A stretch of DNA of 33,794 nucleotides, from assembly GCA_017412405.1 (NCBI GenBank), contig JAFPYB010000230.1, positions 1-33,794 on the forward strand, read 5' to 3'. Shown here piece by piece: positions 1 to 8,607 of this stretch; positions within the stretch are counted from its first letter, which is position 1, and the number at the start of each line of letters is the position of its first letter. The stretch is from Treponema sp. GTDB lineage: Bacteria > Spirochaetota > Spirochaetia > Treponematales > Treponemataceae. Both the position numbers and the translations under genes were made by a program. The notes beneath the pieces were generated by a model. The model did not search any database and had not been told where the DNA came from. It saw only the letters and a program-made list of their open reading frames with translations.

Positions 1-576
1 ACATACTTCTTCAACGGAAACAAACAGGGAAAATTCGACGAAAAACTTGAAGACTACATCGAAGTTCCTTCTGATGTGGTTCCTTTCGAGCAGCGTCCTT
101 GGATGAAATGTGCCGAAATCACTGACAAAGTAATCGAGGCAATCAAGAGCGGAAAATACGACCACATCCGCCTTAACTATCCTAACGGCGATATGGTCGG
201 ACATACAGGCGTTTTCAACGCAGTCGTCTGCTCTATGGAAGGAATGGACCTGCAGCTTGGCCGTCTCAAGGCTGCAATCGACGAAGCTGGCGGCATTCTC
301 TGTCTTACCGCTGACCACGGAAACTCTGACGATATGTACGAGCACGCAAAAGACGGTTCTGTCAAAACAGACAAGAGCGGCGAGCCAAAGGCAAAGACCA
401 GCCATTCTTTGAACCCTGTTCCAGGAATCATCTACGATCCTGAGTACAAGGGCGAGTACGACAATACCAAGCTCAATGACGGTTTGGGAATCTCTTCTTG
501 GCCTGCAACTCTCATGACTCTCATGGGATTTGTGCCACCAAGCGACTACGACAAGTCAATGGTCAATTTGAAATAA
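1..576 (+). CDS. gpmI: 2,3-bisphosphoglycerate-independent phosphoglycerate mutase, C-terminal part
   Basis: This is the C-terminal end of a gene that begins before the window. The frame is open from base 1 and stops with TAA at 574-576. It interconverts 3-phosphoglycerate and 2-phosphoglycerate in glycolysis in the cytoplasm, using two metal ions. Visible family marks are TYFFNG at the very start of the visible protein, the metal-binding TADHGN in the middle, and the late KTSHSLNPVP segment before the LGISSWPATLM tail. All fit the alkaline-phosphatase-fold phosphatase domain of GpmI. A methionine at 76 is in frame but internal, since the coding sequence clearly continues upstream. A hairpin begins about six bases after the stop. 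Confidence 0.93.
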   Translation, partial: TYFFNGNKQGKFDEKLEDYIEVPSDVVPFEQRPWMKCAEITDKVIEAIKSGKYDHIRLNYPNGDMVGHTGVFNAVVCSMEGMDLQLGRLKAAIDEAGGILCLTADHGNSDDMYEHAKDGSVKTDKSGEPKAKTSHSLNPVPGIIYDPEYKGEYDNTKLNDGLGISSWPATLMTLMGFVPPSDYDKSMVNLK

Positions 577-581
577 CAAAT

Positions 582-631
582 GCTCGGGAACTGGCAGGCA
601 AAAACTGCAAGTTTCCCGAACAAGCCTAATT
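582..631. repeat. Hairpin repeat with conserved right flank (copy 1)
   Basis: Just after the gpmI stop, TCGGGAA (584-590) pairs with TTCCCGA (613-619), with a smaller GCAG/CTGC pair inside. The right flank reads GAACAAGCCTAATT. The same architecture and flank occur at 21051-21100, and a weaker version near 12620-12651. There is no T run, so it is not a standard intrinsic terminator, although it could protect a 3' end. Confidence 0.6.
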
Positions 632-642
632 CTCAGGAAAGG

Positions 643-778
643 GGGCTGTCTAAAAAGTTCAGTCAGCTGTGTCATTCCGAACTCGTTTCGGAATCTCAGC
701 ACTGCAGATTGCGTAGATGCTGAAACTGTCATCCTGAACTTGATTCAGGATCAGCATGACACTTACTTCTAGGCCAGC
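643..778. repeat. Dispersed palindromic repeat of about 136 bp (copy 1)
   Basis: This segment matches 8613-8750 at all but roughly ten to fifteen positions, mostly in a short central patch. It holds two palindromes, at 674-694 (ATTCCGAA/TTTCGGAAT) and 732-750 (TCCTGA/TCAGGA). An outer pair ATGCTGA/TCAGCAT (718-724/751-757) flanks the second. The left end is GGGCTGTCTA; the right end (TAGGCCAGC) is a worn version of its inverted repeat. Antisense reading gives 'LNQVQDD' and 'IPKRVRND', spurious peptides that I associate with this class of GTCATTCC/GTCATCCTGA repeats in many bacteria. No coding function is implied. Confidence 0.8.
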
Positions 779-815
779 TTCGGGCTGCTTGTGTTTATGG
801 GGAGCGTTGAACGAA

Positions 816-1781
816 ATGAAAAACAGTATCACAATGAAAGCATCAGCAATTTCACTTTCTTTGATTCTCACAATGTTCGTTGGTTGCAAAAAGGAACAGG
901 TCAAAAACTTTACCATTGCAACTGGCGGCACAAGCGGCACATATTATCCGTTGGGAGGCGCAATCGCAGACATTTGGAACCGCAATGTGGAAAATGTGAA
1001 CGTGACAATCCAAGCCACGGGCGCATCTGCTGAAAATGTGCGTCTAATCTCAACAGGCAACGCGGCATTCGCCATCGTGCAGAACGATGTGATGGATTAT
1101 GCGTACAACGGAACTGATATGTTCGAGGGGGCGTTGCCAAACTTGGCGGCAATAGGCACATTGTACCAGGAAGTTGTGCAGATTGCCGCCAGCAAAACAA
1201 GCGGAATCAAGACAATCGCGGATTTGCGCGGAAAGCGGGTGTCCATCGGGGACGCAGGCTCGGGCGTTGAATTCAACGCCAAGCAGATTCTTGAAGGATA
1301 TGGAATCACGTTCAACGACATTCAGAAGCGGAATCTTTCGTTCAAGGAATCTGCAGAAGAAATCAAGAACGGTACGCTGGACGCGTGTTTTGTCACGGCA
1401 GGTGTCCCGAACACGGCATTGCAGGAGCTTGCAAGCACCGCAGGTCTTGTTCTCATTCCAGTCACCGAGCCTGAAGCTGACAAAATCATGCGCAGCTACA
1501 ATTTCTACACAAAGACGACAATTCCCGCAGGAACGTACAGTGGCAACAACACCGAGACAGACGCTCTTGCAATCAAGGCCATGCTTGCAGTGAACGAACA
1601 ATTGGACGAAGAAACTGTCTATGAGATGACAAAAGAGCTGTTTGAAAACCTTGACGTTCTGGGAGCGGCACACGCAAAAGGAAAAGAAGTGAGCCTGAAT
1701 GCAGCTGTTGACGGAGTTTCCATTCCGTTCCACTCGGGGGCAGTCAGATACTTTAGCGAAGAAGGGTTGACAACCCACTAG
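816..1781 (+). CDS. TAXI family TRAP-type solute-binding lipoprotein
   Basis: A 321-residue periplasmic binding protein of the TAXI type, which normally delivers an organic acid or similar solute to a fused TRAP permease. The N-terminus is a lipoprotein signal (basic MKNSITMK, hydrophobic ISLSLILTMF, then VGC with Cys24 as the lipidation site). The mature part starts with the family's FTIATGGTSGTYYPLGG and continues with a GASAEN segment and a VSIGDAGSGVEFNA segment. I chose the ATG at 816 because GGGGAG (799-804) lies upstream and the signal peptide begins there. An in-frame ATG at 756 lies inside the dispersed repeat and adds a non-signal sequence; ATG 834 is another option. No TRAP permease gene is adjacent, so the partner must be elsewhere. 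Confidence 0.88.
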   Translation: MKNSITMKASAISLSLILTMFVGCKKEQVKNFTIATGGTSGTYYPLGGAIADIWNRNVENVNVTIQATGASAENVRLISTGNAAFAIVQNDVMDYAYNGTDMFEGALPNLAAIGTLYQEVVQIAASKTSGIKTIADLRGKRVSIGDAGSGVEFNAKQILEGYGITFNDIQKRNLSFKESAEEIKNGTLDACFVTAGVPNTALQELASTAGLVLIPVTEPEADKIMRSYNFYTKTTIPAGTYSGNNTETDALAIKAMLAVNEQLDEETVYEMTKELFENLDVLGAAHAKGKEVSLNAAVDGVSIPFHSGAVRYFSEEGLTTH

Positions 1782-1811
1782 ACATTTCGGAAACAAAATC
1801 CCAAAAGAAAA

Positions 1812-1882
1812 AGCGGATAGCGGGAGTCGGACCCGTCTCTCAGGCTTGGGAAGCCCACGTACTACCGATGTACTATATCCGC
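1812..1882 (-). tRNA. tRNA-Gly (anticodon CCC)
   Basis: On the minus strand the sequence folds as a cloverleaf. The acceptor stem is GCGGATA/TATCCGC. The D arm is GTAC-ATCGGTA-GTAC. The anticodon arm is TGGGC-TTCCCAA-GCCTG, placing CCC at 34-36. The variable loop has four bases, and the T arm is ACGGG-TCCGACT-CCCGC. The discriminator base is T, as usual for bacterial tRNA-Gly, and CCA is not encoded. Two oddities are visible: the T loop reads TCC instead of TTC (C at position 55), and the first T-stem pair is A-C. It serves the GGG glycine codon. Confidence 0.88.
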
Positions 1883-1893
1883 ATGATTTTTCT

Positions 1894-1922
1894 ATTTTAT
1901 CTGGAACGCGAAACAAAATCAA
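1894..1922 (-). promoter_or_regulatory. Promoter of tRNA-Gly
   Basis: Minus-strand TTGATT (1917-1922) and TAAAAT (1894-1899) are separated by 17 bases. The predicted start, near 1887, lies about five bases before the mature tRNA 5' end. The spacing is ideal and the position is right, but it is seen by eye only. Confidence 0.6.
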
Positions 1923-1991
1923 TAGTGCTGTCCAGGTTGTTTCCAAAAAATCGCAAAGGGCAAGACGACGCAGGAGACAGCCACCCCAGAC

Positions 1992-4445
1992 TTATTTCAT
2001 GTTTTCGCCAAGCCCCGCAATTTCGTCGATAGCAACGGAAATGCCCTCCGTTCCAGAAGACGCATTTTCAAGCTGGTCTGAAATCTCGGCGGACACGCTC
2101 ACCTGCTCGCTGATTGACTTGAGGATGTTCTCGGAAAGCTGGGCAATCCGTTTTATGGCCTTGTTCGCCTCCCCGATTTTTCGCCGCGTCTCCAGCGTAT
2201 TCTTGTTGTTCTTTATGACGATTTCCTGAATAGTCTCCGTGGAAGAAACGGTTTCCGCAGCCAGCGTCTTGACTTCCTTTGCGACGACACTGAATCCTTT
2301 GCCCGCCTCGCCGGCATGGCTGGCCTCGATGGACGCATTGAGAGCAAGAACATTCGTTGTCTCGGCAATGTCGCCAATCATCTTGATTGCCTCTGCAATC
2401 TGGTTCGTGGTGCTAGCAAGGCTCTCCATTGCCAGCGATGCCTCGTTCATCATCTGGTTGGCATTGTTCACGGTCTTTGTTACCGTTTCCGCATTGTTTG
2501 ATATTTCCCGAATGTTGGACGAGAATTTTCCCATGGACTGAGAAATGGTGGCGATGTTGCCTGAAATCTGCTTGCTGGAATCCGATACAATATCAGCCTT
2601 TTCGCTCATCGTTGACATGGTGTCCTGAAGGCGCGCGCCGTCCTTGTGGATTTTGTCCATGAGCATTGCACTGTAGATTGAGCTTGATATTTGGTCTCGG
2701 AGCGCAATGTACGGACCGCCGTCCATCGGGCCTTCCTGAAAAATGATGTAGCCGATGAAAGTGTCCTGAAAATGTAGGGACTCCAAGATAAGCGAATGGA
2801 ACGAAGCCTTTGGAAGGTACTGGTTCGGGAGAATCTTGCTCGTGTTGAACACCACGCCGTTTGACGGCAGCTTCATATGCTCGCCGTCGCGCACCGCAAG
2901 AATCAAGCGGCTCTTCTCAGGGACTTTGCCGTTCTCGGGCGTGTACTCGCAGTTTTCGTACAGGACAACGAACACCCCGGGAATCTTGAGCTTGCCCAAA
3001 GATTTTTCGAGAACCTTCATCAAATCGTCAATGTTGTTGCTGGCAAGCAAATCCGCGCTGACCTGCCGCAAATCAGTCTGGTAGCGGACCTCAAGCAGCG
3101 TCTCCTGCTTTTGGTAGCGGCTGTCGAACTCATGGATGAGGATTCGCGCCTGCTGGAACAAGTTTTCCGACACGTTTGAATAAATCGTTCCGCGGGCAAT
3201 TTTGTTCGATTCGCGGTTCAAGATTGACAGAAAATCCTGCCACAGCATGAATTTGTTCGATATTTTCAGGAACAAATTGAGCGTCTTTTGGAACATGGCG
3301 ATGAAATCAGTGTTCTCCACGTTGAGCGTCATGACAGCCGTAACGAATTTCCTCACGAGGGGAAGCGTCATTTCCTTGAAATAGCGAAGCACTTCCTGGT
3401 CAATGTTGCGCACCTTTGATATGTACGAGATGATTGTATCGGCCGTGTACTCAGACCACGCCGTGTTCTTCAAGTCGGCCTCCGCCTGCTCCTTGGTGTT
3501 CTCTGCCACATTTTTCTTGAAGAACGATTTTTTCTGGTCCTTCTTCTTGTGGATGTCCTTGTCTTCCTTGTGGATGATTGCCTGCGTGATTGAAGCCGAC
3601 TTGCACCCGCACGACTCTGCAAGGACAAGCTGCGTGTTGTAGCGGAATTCGTCCTGCACCTGCTCGCCTGAAATGCGGCTCTGGATTGTCTGGAACGCCT
3701 TTATGCCCAGCCCCCTAAACGGCATCTCAACGGTGGTGATGGGCGGGTTGCTCCATGCCGCCTCGTCGGAGCCGTTGAAGCCGCACACCGCCACGTCCTG
3801 CGGAATGGAATAGCCCAAATCGGAGAGTTTTTCCTGAACACCAATCGCCACGTTGTCGCCAACGCACACAATGGCATCAAGGTTCTCGCCAGGCACAAGC
3901 CCGCGCTTGAGGAACTCGTCCACTGCCCGAGCGCCGTCGCTCAGCCCCCATCCGCCCGGCTCGGAGACATATTTCTCGTCCACCACAAGCCCGTTGTCCT
4001 TGAGAGCCTGCATATAGCCATCGTACCGTTCCTTTGCGTACACATGGATTGCAGGCCCGCGCACGAAGGCAATTTTGGTAAGGCCATGCACCTGGATAAG
4101 ATGGTTCATCAGCTCAATCATGCCTGATTTGCAGTCGGCGAAAATGACGGGAGAGCCATGCACCTTGAACGTCATGCACACGAGAGGCGTTTTCTTGAAT
4201 CGCTTGTAGTAGTTGGACGTTGCCTCGTCCACATCGGAGGAAGCCCAGGACACAACCCCGCCGAAAGTCTCGTCATCAAAAAGATTGTATATGATTGAAC
4301 CGTTGCCCTTGTTCAGAATGGGTCCCAAAAAAGTCACCACGGGGATTTTTTCCGCGGCGCACTGGTCAACAAGCCCCCGCCACATATTCCGTCCCGTCGC
4401 ATCGATTAAAGAACGTGTCAAAAAAGCAATCGTATTTTTTTTCAT
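1992..4445 (-). CDS. Soluble LacI-like sensor fused to a methyl-accepting chemotaxis domain
   Basis: An 817-residue protein with no signal peptide or membrane segment. Residues 1-282 resemble the LacI/PBP1 sugar-binding fold ([51 protein letters not shown]) but lack the DNA-binding HTH. Residues 310-450 are an unassigned helical region and 452-598 look GAF-like. Residues 603-817 are an MCP signalling domain, with the hairpin tip [19 protein letters not shown] at about 708-726. The MCP coiled coil is short and has no C-terminal CheR-tether pentapeptide. It is inferred to sense a cytoplasmic sugar or metabolite and signal to CheA. The ATG at 4445 has GGGA seven bases upstream. No transmembrane receptor parts are present, so it is not a conventional MCP. 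Confidence 0.85.
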   Translation of the reverse strand: MKKNTIAFLTRSLIDATGRNMWRGLVDQCAAEKIPVVTFLGPILNKGNGSIIYNLFDDETFGGVVSWASSDVDEATSNYYKRFKKTPLVCMTFKVHGSPVIFADCKSGMIELMNHLIQVHGLTKIAFVRGPAIHVYAKERYDGYMQALKDNGLVVDEKYVSEPGGWGLSDGARAVDEFLKRGLVPGENLDAIVCVGDNVAIGVQEKLSDLGYSIPQDVAVCGFNGSDEAAWSNPPITTVEMPFRGLGIKAFQTIQSRISGEQVQDEFRYNTQLVLAESCGCKSASITQAIIHKEDKDIHKKKDQKKSFFKKNVAENTKEQAEADLKNTAWSEYTADTIISYISKVRNIDQEVLRYFKEMTLPLVRKFVTAVMTLNVENTDFIAMFQKTLNLFLKISNKFMLWQDFLSILNRESNKIARGTIYSNVSENLFQQARILIHEFDSRYQKQETLLEVRYQTDLRQVSADLLASNNIDDLMKVLEKSLGKLKIPGVFVVLYENCEYTPENGKVPEKSRLILAVRDGEHMKLPSNGVVFNTSKILPNQYLPKASFHSLILESLHFQDTFIGYIIFQEGPMDGGPYIALRDQISSSIYSAMLMDKIHKDGARLQDTMSTMSEKADIVSDSSKQISGNIATISQSMGKFSSNIREISNNAETVTKTVNNANQMMNEASLAMESLASTTNQIAEAIKMIGDIAETTNVLALNASIEASHAGEAGKGFSVVAKEVKTLAAETVSSTETIQEIVIKNNKNTLETRRKIGEANKAIKRIAQLSENILKSISEQVSVSAEISDQLENASSGTEGISVAIDEIAGLGENMK

Positions 4446-4492
4446 GGCTCAATCCCTTTTCTACTTTTTTTCTATAAAGATTATTCTATCAC

Positions 4493-4523
4493 ATTATAAC
4501 CCAGAAATCCGATTTTGTGCCAA
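4493..4523 (-). promoter_or_regulatory. Candidate promoter of the LacI-MCP gene
   Basis: Minus-strand TATAAT (4493-4498) is a perfect -10. TTGGCA (4518-4523) is the best -35, with a rather long 19-base spacer. The predicted transcript has a leader of about 40 bases before the ATG at 4445. Confidence 0.5.
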
Positions 4524-4530
4524 GAAAACA

Positions 4531-4559
4531 TTGAATAAATCTGCCCGTGATTTTATACC
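4531..4559 (+). promoter_or_regulatory. Candidate promoter of the 486-aa gene
   Basis: TTGAAT (4531-4536) and TATACC (4554-4559) are 17 bases apart, upstream of the plus-strand gene at 4624. It lies back to back with the LacI-MCP promoter, so the two -35 regions are only a few bases apart and a regulator bound here could affect both. Confidence 0.45.
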
Positions 4560-4623
4560 TGGGACATGGCAGTTATCAAATAAGTCTATAGACTTTTGAA
4601 AATTCCTCCGTTATCTTAAAGGT

Positions 4624-6084
4624 ATGGCACATTCGTTGAAATTTTGTTTTTTTGAAGAATTCGCGAAATCATATCTATATCCATTCACGGAGCGAGATTT
4701 GAAGAAATTGCTCGCCCAGTATGGCATAAAAGTCTCTCAGGAAGAAATCACCGAATATCTGGAAACAGAGCCGTTCATCTTCCCACTGGAAAAAAAGTAC
4801 TTCATCACGCGGGCAGGCGCATTCACCGACAAGATTTTCAGCATTTGCCCCACGCGAATGGAAATCGAGCAGCAGGGTTTTGCCGCAGGCGACCGCTGCA
4901 TTCCCTTCGTCAATTTCGAGCTTCTTCCGAACGAGCTGAAATTCGAGTTCATGGGGCAGCTTTTGCCCGAAAAAATAATCGAGGTTGACTCAAACACGGC
5001 GCGGGATTTGTTCACGCTCTACGGCGACGAATACGCCACCCAGTACATCGCCTCGGATCCGGTGAACAAAGACCTCCACATAATCGAAAACGGCTGCGAA
5101 CTTCAAGGCCCGGTCAAGCTCACGGGCGTTTCCATCGATGAAATCATGCGGCTCACAGGCTTTTCTGCGGGAGACCGATTTTTGTGCCGCGTCAAGGATT
5201 GGGCAGAAGGCATAATCGAAGTGTTCCCGTTCCTGAACCACAACCTTTCCCCATTGCAGCAGAGCAGCCAAAAATTCGCCCAGGGGGAGTGGCTTGAATC
5301 GCTGGAGTCCGCCCTGCTCAAGAGCTTTGACAGAATCGGGCCGTGCACCACCATGGAAGAGCAGCTTGCGAAGGTGTTCTACGAAAACAGGAAGACGCTC
5401 TGCGTTCCGGACTGCGCGTCAATCCACGAATTTCTGCACTGGACGCGGGCCGTTCGGATGCAGCTGTTCGGTGTGGAAACGCGCCTGTGGAAGCGGGGCG
5501 AGGACATTCCTGCGGTGGGAAAATGGAACGAGCACATGATAGAGAACCTTCCCGTCCAAGTGAAGAACGACATCCTGCTTGCGCCGGACTTCCTAATCGA
5601 CTGCTACCTCAAAGACTCCCTCTTTGAGAAGAAGAACGATTTTTCCACAATCATCAACAAGATTCTTCCGGCGGCAATCGACTTGACATCATCGGAAAAA
5701 AACTACATTTCATTGCAGATTCAAAACCGAAGTGCTATAATTCGCAATCAGTACAATTGGTTTGCAGATTTTGCTTTCGGCTCAATTCGGCACAGGGCGT
5801 TGGAGCTTTTCACGAAAGTGGAGCTTTTGATGAACGAACTCGATTTTGATACAAGCGATGTTTCATCTTTTCCGCAAACGGAGCTAATCGTTTTGTCCCA
5901 GCTGTACGCGCATATATTCCAAATGCTTGAGACGCTTTCTGCCGAAACTGAAAGAGTGGAGGAAGAAGAACTTTCCGCAATGGAGCTTTCCGTTGAGGGA
6001 ATGGAATATAAATTTGAGGAAATACGGCTTCCGCTCATCTCCGCAATGAATCGAGTACGAAGCAAAAGATTTGCCGTCATTTAG
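4624..6084 (+). CDS. Hypothetical protein, 486 residues, upstream of an EIIA regulator
   Basis: I do not recognise the family. The protein is soluble, with no signal peptide or membrane span. The start MAHSLKFCFF leads into a short winged-helix-like helical stretch (about residues 12-50, LKKLLAQYGIKVSQEEITEYL) and then a beta-rich middle. That middle contains two similar segments, 'GFAAGDRCIPFVNFE' and 'GFSAGDRFLCRVKDW', which may be an internal duplication. The C-terminal half is helical and acidic. The start ATG has AAGG only two bases upstream, which is close. The stop is 19 bases before the EIIA start, so the two genes are probably co-transcribed. A role in PTS-linked regulation is a guess from context. 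Confidence 0.75.
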   Translation: MAHSLKFCFFEEFAKSYLYPFTERDLKKLLAQYGIKVSQEEITEYLETEPFIFPLEKKYFITRAGAFTDKIFSICPTRMEIEQQGFAAGDRCIPFVNFELLPNELKFEFMGQLLPEKIIEVDSNTARDLFTLYGDEYATQYIASDPVNKDLHIIENGCELQGPVKLTGVSIDEIMRLTGFSAGDRFLCRVKDWAEGIIEVFPFLNHNLSPLQQSSQKFAQGEWLESLESALLKSFDRIGPCTTMEEQLAKVFYENRKTLCVPDCASIHEFLHWTRAVRMQLFGVETRLWKRGEDIPAVGKWNEHMIENLPVQVKNDILLAPDFLIDCYLKDSLFEKKNDFSTIINKILPAAIDLTSSEKNYISLQIQNRSAIIRNQYNWFADFAFGSIRHRALELFTKVELLMNELDFDTSDVSSFPQTELIVLSQLYAHIFQMLETLSAETERVEEEELSAMELSVEGMEYKFEEIRLPLISAMNRVRSKRFAVI

Positions 6085-6103
6085 GCACAAAGGGAGGGCA
6101 TTT

Positions 6104-6556
6104 ATGGAATTCATCTCATTATCGTCTGTTTTGGAAACGGGCGGACTTTACAAAAATATTTCTGGCTCGACAACAGAGGAAGTTTTTTCGTCCATCTGCA
6201 AAACGGTGGCACTCCCCAGCGGGATTTCGGCGGACGAACTCTACGATGCGCTGTGTGCGCGGGAGGCAATAAACCCGACTTCCGTTGGAAACGGAATCGC
6301 CATCCCCCACTCAAAAACGCCGCTCGTAAAGAACAACGACGAGCAGAAAGTCGTCATCTGCTATCTCAAGGAGCCAATCGACATGAACGCGCCGGACGGA
6401 CGCAAAGTTTTCGTCATGTTCCTAATCCTTTCGTCGAACGTGCATTTCCACCAGCAGATGATTGTGCAGCTGGCGGCAATGTTCAAGCGTTCCGACTTTC
6501 GGCACGCTCTGGAGCAGCACGCGGACTTAAAGACGCTGCTCAAATTCGCAAGCTAG
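6104..6556 (+). CDS. ptsN: PTS EIIA component of the nitrogen/fructose (PtsN) type
   Basis: A 150-residue protein matching the EIIA fold of the mannitol/fructose/Ntr class. The phosphorylated histidine is His69, in GNGIAIPHSK. The segments VVICYLKEPIDMNAPDG and VHFHQQMIVQLAAMFK are also typical. The start at 6104 is favoured over an upstream TTG (6071) because AGGGAGG (6091-6097) sits six bases before it and the family begins with a short MEF-type N-terminus. No EIIB or EIIC genes are nearby, so it is more likely a regulatory phosphocarrier than part of a sugar permease. Its neighbours are an unknown protein and transketolase, which suggests carbon-metabolism control. Confidence 0.88.
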   Translation: MEFISLSSVLETGGLYKNISGSTTEEVFSSICKTVALPSGISADELYDALCAREAINPTSVGNGIAIPHSKTPLVKNNDEQKVVICYLKEPIDMNAPDGRKVFVMFLILSSNVHFHQQMIVQLAAMFKRSDFRHALEQHADLKTLLKFAS

Positions 6557-6625
6557 GCTACAAGAAGCAGCCCCATGTGCCATGTCATTTTGGGATGCTT
6601 CTTCATTATAAAAAACGAGGTTCTT

Positions 6626-8599
6626 ATGAATTTAAACGGAATTGCTGCTGTTGCAAAATCTGTGCGCAGCCTGAGCATCGATGCCATCCAAAAAGCAAAT
6701 TCGGGTCATCCCGGACTCCCACTCGGATGCGCAGAACTGGCTGCTGTTTTGTACGGAGAAATCCTGAAACACAATCCGTCAGACTCAAAATGGGCTGATC
6801 GGGACCGCTTCCTTCTGTCTGCAGGACATGGCTCAATGTTCCTGTACTCAATCCTTCATTTGAGCGGGTACAATGTAACGCTGGACGACATCAAATCGTT
6901 CCGCCAAGTCGGCTCAAAATGCCCCGGACACCCGGAATTCGGCTGGACTGACGGCGTAGAAAACACATCGGGACCGCTGGGACAAGGAATCGCCCTTGCA
7001 GTTGGCGAGGCTCTTGCCGAAACAATGCTTGCCGCAAAATACAACACGAAGGCGCACACGATTGTAGACCACTACACATACGCACTCGTGGGCGAAGGCT
7101 GCCTTGAAGAAGGCGTTTCGTCGGAAGCAAGCTCCTTCGCAGGACACAACAAGCTTGGAAAGCTCATCGTGTTCTATGACCAGAACAAAATTTCAATCGA
7201 TGGCTCAACGGACATCACGTTCACGGAAGACATCGGGAAAAGATACGAAGCCTACGGCTGGCAGGTTCTCAAAGGCGACATGTACGACGTGGAGAACATC
7301 GCAAAGCTGGTGGAGGCGGCAAAGGCAGAAAAAGAAAAGCCCACGCTGATTATGCTCAAGTCCACAATCGGAAAATTCGCGCCAAAGCAGGGAACATCGG
7401 CAGTGCACGGAGAACCGTTGGGCGATGCGGACGTGGCCGAGACGAAGAAAAATCTTGGGCTTAATCCAGAAGAATTCTTCCATGTGGAGAAGGCCGCCTA
7501 CGACTACTTTGCGGAGAAAAAAACATCGTTCATGCAAAAAGAAGCGGACTGGAAAGCCACATTCAGCGCATGGGCAAAAGAAAACCCCAAGCTCGCCGAC
7601 GAATGGAACGCAAGCTTTTTGGGCGCGGCCGACGGCGATTCCCACGCGAACGACCCACAGTACGAAGTGGGAAAATCAGTTGCAACACGCACCGCTTCAG
7701 GAGACATGATAAACATCATGGGCGAGCGATATTCGTACCTCGTGGGCGGTTCGGCCGACCTCAAAGGCTCGAACAAATCCGGCATGAAATGCGATGGCGG
7801 CACATACACGAGCGAAAACCGCGCCGGACGCTCAATCGAATACGGAATCCGCGAGTTCGCCATGGCGAGCATTGCGCTGGGAATGTCGGTCCACGGCGGA
7901 ATCCGTCCCTTCGTAGCCACATATCTGGTATTCTCGGACTATATGCGCCCATCAATCAGACTTGCCGCAATCATGAAGCAGCCGGTCATCTACGACTTGA
8001 CCCACGATTCAATTTTTGTGGGCGAGGACGGTCCCACACACCAGCCCATTGAGCAGCTTGCATCTTTGCGCGCTCTCCCAGGCCTGCAGGTGCTCCGACC
8101 GGGCGACGCACAGGAAACGACGGCGGCATGGCACATGGCCATGCAATCAAAAGACCATCCTGTACTGCTCTCGCTCACGCGGCAGAACGTGCCTGTATAC
8201 GAAAAAGAGGACAAGAACTGGAAGGAGACAATCAAGCGCGGCGCATACATCGTAAGCGGAATGGACAAAAATCCAGACGTAACGATTGTTGCCACCGGCT
8301 CGGAAGTGAGCCTTGCGCTGGACGCAAAATCACGGGTCTCCGGAAAAAACGTGCGCGTCGTCTCGATTTTGGACAAGAATCTCTTTGAAAGCCAGAGCGA
8401 CGATTTCCAAAAATCGATTCTCGGCACGAACCGCGTCATCGTGGCAGAAGCCGGCGTAAGAAACGGCTGGGAATTCTATGTGTCAAACAAGAAGGACTTG
8501 TTCACAATAGACAGATTCGGAGAAAGCGGTCCTGGAAAGAAAGTGGCGGAAGCCTTGGGCTTCACGGCTGAAAAACTCGCCGCTCTCATCATGGAGTAA
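6626..8599 (+). CDS. tkt: Transketolase
   Basis: A 657-residue, full-length thiamine diphosphate enzyme. It moves two-carbon ketol units between sugar phosphates in the non-oxidative pentose phosphate pathway. Visible marks are the SGHPG histidine (His28), GHPEF (His102), GPLGQG (116-121), and the cofactor motif starting VGEGCLEEG (155-163) and ending at Asn187 (DQNKIS). The pyrimidine domain carries EDGPTHQPIEQL, with the catalytic glutamate. The metal motif is GEG rather than the usual GDG. The start at 6626 is chosen because CGAGG lies five bases upstream; an in-frame ATG at 6575 has no ribosome binding site and adds a non-conserved extension. It follows the EIIA gene by 69 bases. Confidence 0.95.
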   Translation: MNLNGIAAVAKSVRSLSIDAIQKANSGHPGLPLGCAELAAVLYGEILKHNPSDSKWADRDRFLLSAGHGSMFLYSILHLSGYNVTLDDIKSFRQVGSKCPGHPEFGWTDGVENTSGPLGQGIALAVGEALAETMLAAKYNTKAHTIVDHYTYALVGEGCLEEGVSSEASSFAGHNKLGKLIVFYDQNKISIDGSTDITFTEDIGKRYEAYGWQVLKGDMYDVENIAKLVEAAKAEKEKPTLIMLKSTIGKFAPKQGTSAVHGEPLGDADVAETKKNLGLNPEEFFHVEKAAYDYFAEKKTSFMQKEADWKATFSAWAKENPKLADEWNASFLGAADGDSHANDPQYEVGKSVATRTASGDMINIMGERYSYLVGGSADLKGSNKSGMKCDGGTYTSENRAGRSIEYGIREFAMASIALGMSVHGGIRPFVATYLVFSDYMRPSIRLAAIMKQPVIYDLTHDSIFVGEDGPTHQPIEQLASLRALPGLQVLRPGDAQETTAAWHMAMQSKDHPVLLSLTRQNVPVYEKEDKNWKETIKRGAYIVSGMDKNPDVTIVATGSEVSLALDAKSRVSGKNVRVVSILDKNLFESQSDDFQKSILGTNRVIVAEAGVRNGWEFYVSNKKDLFTIDRFGESGPGKKVAEALGFTAEKLAALIME

Positions 8600-8607
8600 A
8601 ACGCAGG

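Noticed and set aside
659-940. Minus-strand frame over the dispersed repeat
   Set aside because: It translates repeat sequence (LNQVQDD, IPKRVRND) commonly seen as spurious peptides, and runs into antisense of the lipoprotein signal.
1050-1946. Minus-strand frame of 298 codons opposite the TAXI gene and overlapping the tRNA
   Set aside because: It would run through the tRNA gene, has an implausibly Cys-rich composition, and lies opposite a clear TAXI protein.
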